In this document: positions 45,207-53,846 of the stretch, in pieces | Layout: every line of letters begins with the position of its first letter | Numbering within the stretch: position 1 is the stretch's first letter | Assembly (NCBI RefSeq): GCF_004785955.1 | Contig: NZ_SJER01000005.1 | Coordinates: 62,001-126,000 of the forward strand | Direction: 5' to 3' | Length of the DNA stretch: 64,000 nt | Origin: Halostella litorea | GTDB lineage: Archaea; Halobacteriota; Halobacteria; Halobacteriales; Natronoarchaeaceae | Made by a program: the position numbers and the translations under genes | Notes under the pieces: generated by a model | The model's database searches: none | What the model was told of the DNA's origin: nothing | The model's input: the letters and a program-made list of their open reading frames with translations, nothing else

Positions 45207-45788
45207 ATGGCCCCCGGTCGGAACGCTGCTGGCGAGGACGCGACGGTCGTGGTCGCGGACGACGAGCCGAAGGTGACGGACCTCTACGCGAAGTACCTCG
45301 AACCGTCGTTCGAGGTGCGGCGCGCGTACGGCGGCGAGGAGGCGCTCGATGCGGTTGACGAGAGCGTCGACGTCGTGTTGCTCGACCGCCAGATGCCGGA
45401 GATGTCCGGCGACGACGTGCTGGAGGGGATCCGCGAGGCCGGGTACGGCTGTCAGGTGGTGCTCGTGACCGCCCTGGAGCCGACGATGGACGCCGTCGAC
45501 ATGGCGTTCGACGACTACATCGTGAAGCCGACCGACGAGGAGGAGCTAAACGCCGTCGTCGACCGCCAGTTGCTCCGGGCGAGCTACGACGCGCAGGTCA
45601 ACGAGTACCTGCGCCTGCGGTCGAAGATCGACGTGCTCCGCGAGGAGAAATCCGAGGAGGGACTCGCCGACAGCGACCGCTTCGAGATGCTCACCGTCCT
45701 CGCAGACTCGCTGTACGACGACCTGCAGGCGGCCGTCGACGACCACGAGGAACTGGAGGACGTGGACGACCTCGTCGGGGAGTCCTGA
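45207..45788 (+). CDS. HalX-type response regulator
   Basis: The 193-residue protein has a receiver domain (12-125) with acidic residues ADDEP near 18, phosphoacceptor Asp60 in VVLLDRQMPEMSG, a Thr in VTAL and Lys107 in IVKPTDEEE. The C-terminal 65 residues are a HalX domain, a helical module found with haloarchaeal receivers. There is no DNA-binding domain, so it probably acts by protein contacts downstream of an unlinked histidine kinase. Confidence 0.9.
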   Translation: MAPGRNAAGEDATVVVADDEPKVTDLYAKYLEPSFEVRRAYGGEEALDAVDESVDVVLLDRQMPEMSGDDVLEGIREAGYGCQVVLVTALEPTMDAVDMAFDDYIVKPTDEEELNAVVDRQLLRASYDAQVNEYLRLRSKIDVLREEKSEEGLADSDRFEMLTVLADSLYDDLQAAVDDHEELEDVDDLVGES

Positions 45789-45798
45789 CGGGGCCGCG

Positions 45799-46833
45799 CT
45801 ACCACGACGGGTCGAGCGCCAGCGCGCGCTCCAGCAGGTCCGCGTCGTAGGCCGCCGCGGTCTGTTCCGGCCGCGCGGCGTCTATCCTACGGACGGTCCG
45901 GACGGTGTTCGCGAAGTTCCTGAACGTCGCCTCGTCGACCATCTGCCCATCCAGCGTGACCGCCCCGGTTCCCTCGGACTTCGCCGCCTCGAACCGCTCT
46001 ATCTTCCCCACGTCGCGCCGGAGTTCCTCCGCGGTCGGCATGTGGATCCGGTTGGCCTGCGCGGTCTGTTTCGGGTACAGCGACCAGCTCCCGTCGAGCC
46101 CGAGTTTCGCCTCGCGCTCGACCTGATCGGCGTAGGCGTCGCCGTTGTAGAAGCGGACCCCCGCGCGCTCCCGGAACAGGTCGTCGAACGGGCCGCCGAC
46201 CGCGACGAGGTCGTTCGCGCTGGCCTCGTTCGAGAGGTCCGCGAGCAGGCCGTCCCACGCCGGGCGCGCGCCGTCGATAGCGCGGCCGCCCAGTTCGGCG
46301 GTGTAGTCGACCGGCCCGAACACGAGGCCGGTCAGCCGCGAGTCCGCACCGAACCGTGCGATCTCGCGGAGGTCGGACTTCGCCCGCGCCGTCTCGACGA
46401 TGACGGCCAGTGCGACCGACCCGTCCGGGCGGCCGGACGCCCGCTCGGCCTCCGCGACGGCCTCGGCCGCGCGCTCGACGTCGGCGACGCGGCCGACCTT
46501 CGGGACGACGACGCCGTCGAGGGCGTCGCCGGCCTCGCGAACGAGCGTTCGGATCTCCTCGCGGCCCCGCTCCCGGTCGCGCTGACTGTCGTAGCCCCAC
46601 TGCACGCGGGGCCAGACCTCGCCGGCGAAGTCGGTGCCGCCGGAGAGCCGGTCGACGGCGTTCTCCAGGGCCTCCTCCTTGCGGTCCGGCGCGGTTCCGT
46701 CCTCCAGGTCGGGGACCAGCCAGTCGGGGGCCTCGAACCCCTCGGCGGACAGCGCGGAGTCGAGGTACTTCGCCGAGTTCTCCTTCGGGACGGCGGCCGG
46801 TGCGGTCTGGAACGTGCGGCAGAGTCGTGTCAT
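45799..46833 (-). CDS. CitE-like lyase (beta-methylmalyl-CoA / malyl-CoA lyase candidate)
   Basis: The 344-residue protein belongs to the HpcH/HpaI citrate-lyase beta family. LVPDLEDGTAP near residue 39 has the Asp and Glu region for Mg, WPRVQWGYDS has the substrate Arg, and VIVETARAKSDLREIA near residue 144 carries the Glu metal ligand. In the methylaspartate cycle an enzyme of this family cleaves beta-methylmalyl-CoA to glyoxylate and propionyl-CoA. Its position directly after mesaconyl-CoA hydratase supports that role. Confidence 0.85.
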   Translation of the reverse strand: MTRLCRTFQTAPAAVPKENSAKYLDSALSAEGFEAPDWLVPDLEDGTAPDRKEEALENAVDRLSGGTDFAGEVWPRVQWGYDSQRDRERGREEIRTLVREAGDALDGVVVPKVGRVADVERAAEAVAEAERASGRPDGSVALAVIVETARAKSDLREIARFGADSRLTGLVFGPVDYTAELGGRAIDGARPAWDGLLADLSNEASANDLVAVGGPFDDLFRERAGVRFYNGDAYADQVEREAKLGLDGSWSLYPKQTAQANRIHMPTAEELRRDVGKIERFEAAKSEGTGAVTLDGQMVDEATFRNFANTVRTVRRIDAARPEQTAAAYDADLLERALALDPSW

Positions 46834-46861
46834 CGTAGGTGTCTGGGGTCGGTCTGGGTGG

Positions 46862-47932
46862 CTAGCGGACGAGCGCGGTTCGCGTGCCGGAGTACACCGG
46901 CTCCTCGCGCTGGTTAAAGGCGACGTGCTGGAAGCGGACCCGGCCGCCCCCGGGCGGCCCGTCGGACGGGTCGGCGTCGAGGACGCGCGTGAACCCGTAC
47001 ACCGTGTCGCCCGGCGCGACGAACGTGTGGAACCGCTCGTCGCCGTAGCCGAGTTCGCGGTGGGTCCGCTCGTCGGACCGCGCGTGGGCGAGCGCGACGG
47101 AACGGGTCACGTCGCCGTAGGCGACGATGCCCCCGGACGGCGAGTCGGCCATCCGGTTGGCGTCGTGGTGCTGTCCCGCGGTGTTGAGCGTCGCCAGCGG
47201 GAGCCCGGAGACGAGTTCCGCGTCCATCGTCCGCCCGCGCTCGTGGCGGTAGGCGACGGCGGCGTCGCGGTCGGCCGCCGCGTCGAGCGCCCGCCGGAAG
47301 TCGTCGAACGCCGGCCCGTCGGGCGCGATAAGGTCGTCGGGGAGCGCGGGCGGGTCGTCGCCGTCCCCGGACTCGTCGTCGGTTCCGCCCCCGTCGGCCC
47401 CGCCGCCGTCGGTCGCCAGCGGCTCGTGGCGCGGCACCATGTTCGTGCGCTCGTAGGAGAGCAGCGTCTCGCCGGACTCGGCGTCGACCCCCCGCGTTTC
47501 CCACGTGACGATGCCGTACGCCGGGCGGGAACTCGATTCGCGGGTCGACCGGACGGTCGACTCCACGCGGAGTTCCGTCCCCGGGTACACCGCGGGGTCG
47601 TGGACGGTCACGTCGTCGCGGCCGAGGAAGTAGCCGCCCTTCTCGCTCAGGTCCTCGACGCTCGGCCCCATGGTGCAGGCGACGAGGTAGTCGGGGTGGA
47701 CCGGCGGCTCGTCGAACCCGCGCTCCCGCGCGGCGTCGGTCCGCCAGTACGCGGGGTCGTGGTTGAGCGTCCGGCTCATCCACTCGTCGTTGCCGTGGCG
47801 GGTGAGGCGGATCCCGGCGTCGTGGGCGATCCGGTCGCCCTCCGCGAACGCCTCGAAGTGGTTGCCCTTCTCCAGGGTCTCCGCGCGGTCGAGGGCCGCG
47901 GCGAACGTTGCCGGGTCGGTCCAGTCAGTCAT
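46862..47932 (-). CDS. mch: Mesaconyl-CoA hydratase (MaoC-like), methylaspartate cycle
   Basis: The 356-residue protein has two hotdog/MaoC-like halves, with LNHDPAYWRTD in the first and NTAGQHHDANRM with the HHDANR catalytic-type motif in the second. A Gly/Asp-rich insert (about 173-192) joins the halves. It should hydrate mesaconyl-CoA to beta-methylmalyl-CoA. It overlaps the ammonia-lyase stop by eight bases and is followed by the CitE-like lyase, which would take its product. Confidence 0.85.
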   Translation of the reverse strand: MTDWTDPATFAAALDRAETLEKGNHFEAFAEGDRIAHDAGIRLTRHGNDEWMSRTLNHDPAYWRTDAARERGFDEPPVHPDYLVACTMGPSVEDLSEKGGYFLGRDDVTVHDPAVYPGTELRVESTVRSTRESSSRPAYGIVTWETRGVDAESGETLLSYERTNMVPRHEPLATDGGGADGGGTDDESGDGDDPPALPDDLIAPDGPAFDDFRRALDAAADRDAAVAYRHERGRTMDAELVSGLPLATLNTAGQHHDANRMADSPSGGIVAYGDVTRSVALAHARSDERTHRELGYGDERFHTFVAPGDTVYGFTRVLDADPSDGPPGGGRVRFQHVAFNQREEPVYSGTRTALVR

Positions 47933-49196
47933 CCGCGGCCACCTCCGGGGGGTCGCGGCCGCGCCGCGCCAGCGCCCGGCGCATCTCGTTGGTGACGACC
48001 ATGTACCCCTCGTCGAACCCCATGCCGGGCTTCGCGAGGACCTGCGCGGCGTCGGTGGCGAGCGCGACGTGCGCGCAGGCCCGGGCCGAGGTGACCGTCT
48101 CGTTGCACGTGCCGCCGAGGTAGGCGCGCGCGTCGGTGCCCTCGCAGTACCGGACGGCCTCGCCCGACCGCTGTACGCCGCCCAGGTCCGGCGTCTTCAC
48201 CTGCACCACGTCGGCCGCGCCCGCGTCGACGAACGCCCGCACGTCGGCGAGCGTGTTGCACCACTCGTCGGCGACGACGTCCACGCCGACGCCGGCGGCC
48301 GCGAGGCCGTCGCGCAGTTCCGCCATCGCGTGGATCTGCTCGGCCCGGCCGCCCGCGTCCATCGGCCCCTCGACCTGCAGGGGGTAGGGCGCGGCCGCGG
48401 CGCGCAGGTCGGCGAAGTAGTCGGCCACCTCGGCGCGGTCGTACGGCGGCCCGAACACGTCCCCGAGCGTCCCGTACACGTCGACGTGGAACCGCGGCGA
48501 GTAGCCCTCGGGGCCGAGTTCGCCCGCCCGGGTCGAGAGCCAGTCGAGGTAGTCGACGAGGCCCTCGCCGTCCTCGCCGACCTTCCCGGCGCTGTTGAAC
48601 AGGCCGTGTGGGAGCACCGGGACGCCCTTGACCAGCATCTTCTCGGCGTTCTCCCGGCGCGCGTCGCCCGACTGGCCGAACACCGGGACCGGCCGGTCGG
48701 CGGGCGTCGCGTCGAGCGCAGCGGCCAGCACGTCGGTTCGGGTCGTCCGGCGCGCCCGGGCGGCCGCGGCGAGCAGCGCCTGCGAGACGCCGTAGCGGAC
48801 CGCCGTGTGGAGGCGGTCGCCGTCGCTCTCGGCCGGCGGGAGGTCCGCCACGACCGCGGCGTTCCGTGCGAACTCGGCCGCCTCGCGGCCCCGCAGGGCG
48901 TCGGCGACCGGCCCCTCGACGACGTCGGCGTACCGCTCGGCGCGGAACAGCGGGTCCCGGCCGCCGGCCCCGGAGTACTGGACGGCGGCGCAGTCGCCGG
49001 AGACGACCGTGCCGTCCGACAGTTCCAGGTCCACCGTCAGCGCCTCGCCCGCCTCCCGGATCCGGTCGAACCCGGGCGTGACGGGGTCGCCCTCGTAGGT
49101 GAACCCGTCCCGGGTCGCGCCGCGGGTGATCGCCCGCTGGTCGTCGAAGAAGAAGCCGGAGACGGCGGGGACCGCCCGGACGCGCTCAATCCGCAT
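47925..49196 (-). CDS. mal: Methylaspartate ammonia-lyase
   Basis: The protein (about 423 residues from MRIERVRAV) is an enolase-superfamily lyase that removes ammonia from 3-methylaspartate to give mesaconate. Family features are QYSGAGGRDPLFRAE near residue 74, PVFGQSGDARRENAEKMLVKGVPVLPHGLFN near 170-200, and VVQVKTPDLGGVQ with the catalytic Lys near residue 335. An ATG three codons upstream (49205) is an alternative start. It overlaps the mutase E gene by about ten bases. Confidence 0.92.
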   Translation of the reverse strand: MRIERVRAVPAVSGFFFDDQRAITRGATRDGFTYEGDPVTPGFDRIREAGEALTVDLELSDGTVVSGDCAAVQYSGAGGRDPLFRAERYADVVEGPVADALRGREAAEFARNAAVVADLPPAESDGDRLHTAVRYGVSQALLAAAARARRTTRTDVLAAALDATPADRPVPVFGQSGDARRENAEKMLVKGVPVLPHGLFNSAGKVGEDGEGLVDYLDWLSTRAGELGPEGYSPRFHVDVYGTLGDVFGPPYDRAEVADYFADLRAAAAPYPLQVEGPMDAGGRAEQIHAMAELRDGLAAAGVGVDVVADEWCNTLADVRAFVDAGAADVVQVKTPDLGGVQRSGEAVRYCEGTDARAYLGGTCNETVTSARACAHVALATDAAQVLAKPGMGFDEGYMVVTNEMRRALARRGRDPPEVAADD

Positions 49197-50628
49197 CCGT
49201 CCCACCTCCGGGGCGGCCGATGAGTTTGCCGTCGCTTATCGCGTCCACGTCGTCGGCGACCATCGTGAACGAGCGGTCGCGGCCCTCGGTGCGCGCCCGG
49301 TCGTCAAGGCGGGCGCCATGGACCTCCTTGATCTCGTCCCGGACGGCGAGATCCGCGAACGTGAAGATCCGGACGCGGCCGTCGTCGTCGCGGGCGGGCA
49401 ACACGTCGCCCGCCGCGCTGTCGCTGGGCGCGAACGGGACGTCGAGGGCGCCCGATTCGAACGTGCGGACGACGCCGCGGGCCACGTCGCCGTCGCCGCG
49501 TCGATACACGGCGTCCAGCAGGTCGCGGGTGGCGCGTTCGATCAACTCCCGTTCCTCGGCGATGCCGTCGATGTCGATGTCCTGCTCGATGAGCATGTCG
49601 ATGAGCTGTCTCGTGGTGCGGAGTCCCGCGGCGTTTGCCTCCTTCGTCGGGACGCCCCGGAACTCCTGGGGGGACTTCGTGATCACCTTGTCGGGTCGCG
49701 CGAGGGCGGCGGTCGCGCCGCCGAGGCCGATGACGCCGTTCGCGCGGGCCTCGTCCGGCGGGAACCCGCCCATCCACTCGTGGAAGACGGTCGTCACCGT
49801 CACCGCGTCGGGGAGGTACTCCTCGCCGAGGCTCCGGAGCGCGCGCAGGGCGGCCACGTCCTGCACGACGTTGCCGACCTGCCCGTAGCCGAGCGTCAGC
49901 GAGCGGACGCCCTGCGTGGCCGCGAGCAGCCCCTCCACGACCATCACCGCGATGGCGATGCAGGGCGGGACGAGCGTCCCGGTCAGCGGCCCGAACGGCT
50001 CGCGGTTGATCCGGACGCCGCGGTCGGTGTACGCGCCGGCGAGGCGGTCGACGTACTGCCAGTGTTCGATCGTCGTTTCGAGGTCGTCCTCCTTCGTGTA
50101 GGGGATGTTGTAGGATATCGGCCCGCCCTCGAAGCTCTGGAACCCGCCGGCGAACGTGACCGCCGCCAGCAGGCGCGCGTCGGGCGTCCCGTGGCGGACC
50201 TCTATCGGCCGGTCGAGCGCCTCGATCAGCGTCCGGCAGCCGTCGACGCCGTGGTTGACGGCCGGGAAGCCGTTGAGCGCGTCCTCGCCGGTCTCGCGGG
50301 ACTCCGCGAGGCCCTCGCGGGCCTTCGCGTACTCGTTGTCGCGCGTGTACGAGTCGATGGTCGTCGGCAGCAGGTCCGCGAGGCCGTCGCGTTCCAGGTG
50401 GCGGAGCAGGTCGATCTGGTCGTCCAGCCGCGGGACGCCGGCCCGGGGCTGAAGCAGCGGTCGGTCCGCCGTCTCCAGCACGCGGGCGAACCGCTTGCCG
50501 TCGGGAAGCGACTCGTGGTACGCCACCGCCTCGTCGAAGTCGACGTCCTCGCCGGTGGGCCAGTCGCCCCGGACGGACTCGTCGATGCGTCGCAACTCCT
50601 CGGGGGGAAGGCGTTCGTCGCGTATCAT
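49186..50628 (-). CDS. glmE: Methylaspartate (glutamate) mutase epsilon subunit
   Basis: The 480-residue TIM-barrel subunit of adenosylcobalamin-dependent glutamate mutase. The segments LQPRAGVPRLDDQIDLLRHLE, GGPISYNIPYTK and YGQVGNVVQDVAALRA are typical. With GlmS it converts L-glutamate to threo-3-methylaspartate by radical carbon-skeleton rearrangement. It starts 7 bases after the glmS stop and overlaps the ammonia-lyase. Confidence 0.95.
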   Translation of the reverse strand: MIRDERLPPEELRRIDESVRGDWPTGEDVDFDEAVAYHESLPDGKRFARVLETADRPLLQPRAGVPRLDDQIDLLRHLERDGLADLLPTTIDSYTRDNEYAKAREGLAESRETGEDALNGFPAVNHGVDGCRTLIEALDRPIEVRHGTPDARLLAAVTFAGGFQSFEGGPISYNIPYTKEDDLETTIEHWQYVDRLAGAYTDRGVRINREPFGPLTGTLVPPCIAIAVMVVEGLLAATQGVRSLTLGYGQVGNVVQDVAALRALRSLGEEYLPDAVTVTTVFHEWMGGFPPDEARANGVIGLGGATAALARPDKVITKSPQEFRGVPTKEANAAGLRTTRQLIDMLIEQDIDIDGIAEERELIERATRDLLDAVYRRGDGDVARGVVRTFESGALDVPFAPSDSAAGDVLPARDDDGRVRIFTFADLAVRDEIKEVHGARLDDRARTEGRDRSFTMVADDVDAISDGKLIGRPGGGTDAD

Positions 50629-50634
50629 GCGTCG

Positions 50635-51072
50635 CTACGCCCGAACCCGTTCGTCCGGCTCCGTGCTGTGGATCCCGAGGTCCTGTCGGAGGGCGGCGAC
50701 TGCCTCCTCGGGGTCGGTCTCGGAGTCGAAGACGCGGTCGAAGCCGAGCCGGCGGAACCGCTCGCGGGTCTCGGCGAAGTCGTTTTGCCCGACCGCGAGG
50801 TTGCCGCCGATGTAGGTGACCGCGTCGGTCTCGTGCCCGGCGAGCGTCTCGTGGAACCCCTGGCAGTCCTGCTCGGCGTGGCCGTACAGCGAGGAGACCA
50901 GTACGGCCTCGGCGTCGTGGGACGCGGCTGCGCTCGCGAACTCCTCCTGGGAGGTCTGGACGCCGAGGTTGACGACGTCGAAGCCGGCCGCTTCGAACGT
51001 CTGTTCGAGGATCGTGATGCCCACGACGTGGGCATCGGACCCGATAACGCCGAGGATGACTGTCTGGGCCAT
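50635..51072 (-). CDS. glmS: Methylaspartate mutase S (cobalamin-binding) subunit
   Basis: The 145-residue protein has a Rossmann-like B12-binding domain with the motif Asp13-x-His15-x-x-Gly18 in SDAHVVG, where the His is the lower cobalt ligand, and VSSLYGHAEQD and YIGGNLAVG for the nucleotide tail. It is the first gene of the glmS-glmE-mal-mch-citE series. The ATG giving MAQTVILG is preferred to one ten codons upstream. Confidence 0.93.
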   Translation of the reverse strand: MAQTVILGVIGSDAHVVGITILEQTFEAAGFDVVNLGVQTSQEEFASAAASHDAEAVLVSSLYGHAEQDCQGFHETLAGHETDAVTYIGGNLAVGQNDFAETRERFRRLGFDRVFDSETDPEEAVAALRQDLGIHSTEPDERVRA

Positions 51073-51108
51073 CGGTACCACCACGGACCCGGACCGGGGC
51101 ATTAAACC

Positions 51109-51145
51109 TAATGGTCTTTCATGATAATACTCCTTAATGGTCTTT
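51109..51145. repeat. Direct repeat TAATGGTCTTT in the methylaspartate divergent promoter
   Basis: TAATGGTCTTT occurs at 51109-51119 and 51135-51145, a 26-base period (about 2.5 turns). It lies between glmS and the divergent CoA-transferase gene, in the AT-rich promoter stretch, and could be bound by a regulator. Confidence 0.5.
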
Positions 51146-51153
51146 TCACATGT

Positions 51154-51172
51154 ATGTGGGCACTAACCACAT
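51154..51172. promoter_or_regulatory. Inverted repeat ATGTGG-n7-CCACAT
   Basis: A 6-bp perfect inverted repeat with 7-base spacer (ATGTGG GCACTAA CCACAT) lies in the same divergent promoter region, some 50-70 bases before the CoA-transferase ATG at 51225, close to where its promoter must be. It has the size of an archaeal operator. Confidence 0.45.
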
Positions 51173-51224
51173 TCATCACGAACTATAGCCAAGGTTTTTC
51201 CGCCGGGTCGACCCAGGGAGTCGC

Positions 51225-52388
51225 ATGGGAGCCCTCGACGACCTGCGCGTGCTCGACCTGACGCAGGTGCTCGCCGGCCCGTACTGTACGATGCTGCTCG
51301 CGGACATGGGCGCGGACGTGGTAAAGGTCGAACGGCCCGGCGGCGACCTCATCCGGTCGAACCCGCCGTTCGCCGAGGACCCGGAGGCCGAGGCGTACGG
51401 CGGGTACTTCCAGAGCGTCAACCGCGGCAAGCGGAGCCTCGAACTCGACCTCGGGGACGGGCGCGACCGCGAGGCGTTCCTCGACCTCGTCGAGCGCGCC
51501 GACGTCGTCGTCGAGAACTACCGCGCCGGCACGATGGAGTCGTTCGACCTGGGCTACGAGACGCTCCGGGAGCGCAACCCCGAACTGGTGTACAGCGCGA
51601 TCCGGGGCTTCGGCGACCCGCGAACCGGCGCGACCGACCGGCAGGGCCAGCCCTCGTTCGATCTCGTCGCGCAGGCGCTGGGCGGCGTCATGGAGATCAC
51701 CGGGCAGGCCGACGGCCCGCCGACGAAGGTCGGCCCCGGGATCGGCGACCTGTTCACCGCCGCGCTGAACGCCGTGGGGATCCTCGCGGCGGTCCACCAC
51801 CGCGAGCGAACCGGCGAGGGGCAGTTCGTCGACACCGGCATGTACGACGCCATCGTCTCGCTGTGCGAGCGGACGGTGTACCAGCACTCCTACACCGGCG
51901 ACCCGCCGACGCGACGGGGGAACTCCCACCCGACGCTGTTTCCCTACGACGCCTTCGAGACCAGGGACGGCCACGTCGTCGTCGCGGCGTTCGGGAACAA
52001 CCACTGGACGGCGCTGTGCGAGGCGATGGACCGCCCGGACCTGGCGGCCGACTACCCCGACCCGGGGAGCCGCCTGCGGAACCGCGAGTCGCTCCGGGAG
52101 ACCATCGCCGCGTGGACCGCCGACCGGACGACCGACGAGGCCGTCGCCGCGCTCGACGGACTGCCCGTCGCGCCGGTGCAAAACACCGCGGACATCTTCG
52201 ACGACCCGCACCTCCGCGAGCGGGAGATGCTGGTCGAGGTCGACCAGCCCGGCGCCGACCGGCGCGTCACCGTCGCCGGCACGCCGATCAAGATGACCGG
52301 GACGCCGCCGGAGCCCGGCGACCGCGCGCCGCTGCTCGACGAACACCGCGAGGAGGTCCTCGGCCGGACCGCCGCCTCGGACGACTGA
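51225..52388 (+). CDS. mct: CaiB/BaiF CoA-transferase (succinyl-CoA:mesaconate CoA-transferase candidate)
   Basis: The 387-residue family III CoA-transferase has LDLTQVLAGPYCTMLLADMGADVVKVERPGGD at the start (11-41), the ENYRAGTMESFDLGYE segment near 97, and Asp175 in GIGDLFTAALNA as the likely catalytic residue. In the methylaspartate cycle it transfers CoA from succinyl-CoA to mesaconate. Here it is divergent from the glmS operon, sharing its intergenic region; other CoA acceptors remain possible. Confidence 0.85.
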   Translation: MGALDDLRVLDLTQVLAGPYCTMLLADMGADVVKVERPGGDLIRSNPPFAEDPEAEAYGGYFQSVNRGKRSLELDLGDGRDREAFLDLVERADVVVENYRAGTMESFDLGYETLRERNPELVYSAIRGFGDPRTGATDRQGQPSFDLVAQALGGVMEITGQADGPPTKVGPGIGDLFTAALNAVGILAAVHHRERTGEGQFVDTGMYDAIVSLCERTVYQHSYTGDPPTRRGNSHPTLFPYDAFETRDGHVVVAAFGNNHWTALCEAMDRPDLAADYPDPGSRLRNRESLRETIAAWTADRTTDEAVAALDGLPVAPVQNTADIFDDPHLREREMLVEVDQPGADRRVTVAGTPIKMTGTPPEPGDRAPLLDEHREEVLGRTAASDD

Positions 52389-52535
52389 GAGCGTTCGCTC
52401 TCGCCGAGTGCCGGTGAGCGCCGGTACCGGTGGGCGATCCCGGTACATAGCGAGAGCAAACGCCGTGTGGGGCCAGACCCCTGTGGGATCGACGGTATGG
52501 AAATCCTTTTGCGCCGCCCGTCCGCAGGTCCCCGC

Positions 52536-52856
52536 ATGGACTGGCCCCACGACCCCGACGGCGACGAGGGCAGCGAAGGGATGCGGAAGTACGGGATGGC
52601 GATCCTCGCCAAGAAACTGGACGAGGACGAGGGCTTCCCGCTCGACGTCGACGAGTTCGTCGCGGAACATGGCGACGAGCCGCTCCGGCTCAACCACCGC
52701 CGCATCGTCAGCGTCGCCGACGTGTTCGAACACGTCCGCGAGGACGAGTTCGAGGACATCGTCTCGTTCCACAAGGGCGTCGGCCGCGCGATGCGCGAGG
52801 GCGGCTTCTGGGAGTACCACCCGCAGGGCGAGGACCCCGAGCACAAGCCCGCGTAA
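52536..52856 (+). CDS. DUF5785 haloarchaeal protein
   Basis: The 106-residue acidic protein starts MDWPHDPDGDEGSEGMRKYGMAILAKKLD, a start conserved in the family (DUF5785, as I recall it). It ends EYHPQGEDPEHKPA. A longer frame would add 23 residues of unlike sequence. Function is not known. Confidence 0.7.
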   Translation: MDWPHDPDGDEGSEGMRKYGMAILAKKLDEDEGFPLDVDEFVAEHGDEPLRLNHRRIVSVADVFEHVREDEFEDIVSFHKGVGRAMREGGFWEYHPQGEDPEHKPA

Positions 52857-53008
52857 CGCGGCCCCGTTTTCGACCGATCTCGCGCCGCCGAGCGCCGACG
52901 CCGTCGCGCACTAACCGCCGGAGGGTTGTCCGATCTCGGTACTTCGACGCGTGTTCGCTTAAAGATAGCGGGGGTAGATTTTAGACACGCCGTGGCAACG
53001 TTTCGCAC

Positions 53009-53596
53009 ATGGAAAGCGTGACGATCAGAGACGTGATGACCAGGGAGTACGTCGGCGTCAGCGAGTCCGACACGGTCCTCGGGGCGGTGCGGCTGATGCG
53101 CGAGGAGGAGGCCGGCAGCGTCGTCGTGCTCCGCGGCAGCGACCCGGTCGGGATGCTGACCGAGTGGGACGTGCTCGGTGTCGTCGCCGACGAGGCGGAC
53201 CCCGCGGAGACGACCGTCGCCTCGGTGATGTCGGAGCCGGTTCTCACCGTCGCCGCCGACGAGAGCCTTCAGACTGCGACCGGGAAGATGTCGAGCGAGC
53301 GGGTCCGGCGGCTGGTCGTGACCGACGACGGCGAAGTCGTGGGCGTGCTGAGCGAGCGCGACGTCATCGCGGCCGCCGCTACTGGCTCCGCGCCCGAGTC
53401 TGCCCCGGCCGCGCCCCACGACGCGGACCCGGTCGCGGCCGCCACGGTCGAGGGGGCCCAGCGCGACGACCGGGTCCGGGCGGAACCGAACGGCGGCTAC
53501 TCCGATCAGGGCGTCTGTGAGGCCTGTGGCGCGCTCGCCGACACGCTCCGGGAGTTCAACGGCCAGCTCGTCTGCGCCGAGTGTCGGGAAGTCTAA
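53009..53596 (+). CDS. CBS-pair protein with C-terminal zinc ribbon
   Basis: The 195-residue protein has two CBS motifs (about 8-62 and 70-125), each with the VMSxxVLTV-type start and LTEWDVLGV/LSERDVIAA ends, which normally bind adenosyl ligands. A Pro/Ala linker leads to a C-terminal zinc-ribbon pair, CEACGA and CAECRE (about 170-193). The combination suggests a nucleotide-sensing regulator. The ligand is unknown. Confidence 0.85.
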   Translation: MESVTIRDVMTREYVGVSESDTVLGAVRLMREEEAGSVVVLRGSDPVGMLTEWDVLGVVADEADPAETTVASVMSEPVLTVAADESLQTATGKMSSERVRRLVVTDDGEVVGVLSERDVIAAAATGSAPESAPAAPHDADPVAAATVEGAQRDDRVRAEPNGGYSDQGVCEACGALADTLREFNGQLVCAECREV

Positions 53597-53814
53597 CCCG
53601 ACCCGGCGCGGCCGCCCCGTGCGCGCCCGCCGCGTCGCCGATACCCCGCGGCCACGGCGGGTTCGCGCGCGCCGCGTCGCGGCCGACGACCCCCGTCGAA
53701 GGGCGTCAGACCGGTCCTCACGGGCTGGATCCAGAGATTTGGAGTTTTAATCGATACGCGAAATACGCCAACTATGATCATTTATCTCCCGGATCGTTGA
53801 ACGACGTAGGGATA

Positions 53815-53825
53815 TACTTATAACA
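53815..53825 (+). promoter_or_regulatory. Likely TATA box of the substrate-binding protein gene
   Basis: ATACTTATAAC lies about 27 bases before the ATG at 53847, so transcription should start at or close to the A of the start codon, giving a leaderless mRNA. The region between 53597 and 53810 shows no gene. Confidence 0.6.
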
Positions 53826-53846
53826 GATGACCCTATACGGGTACAC

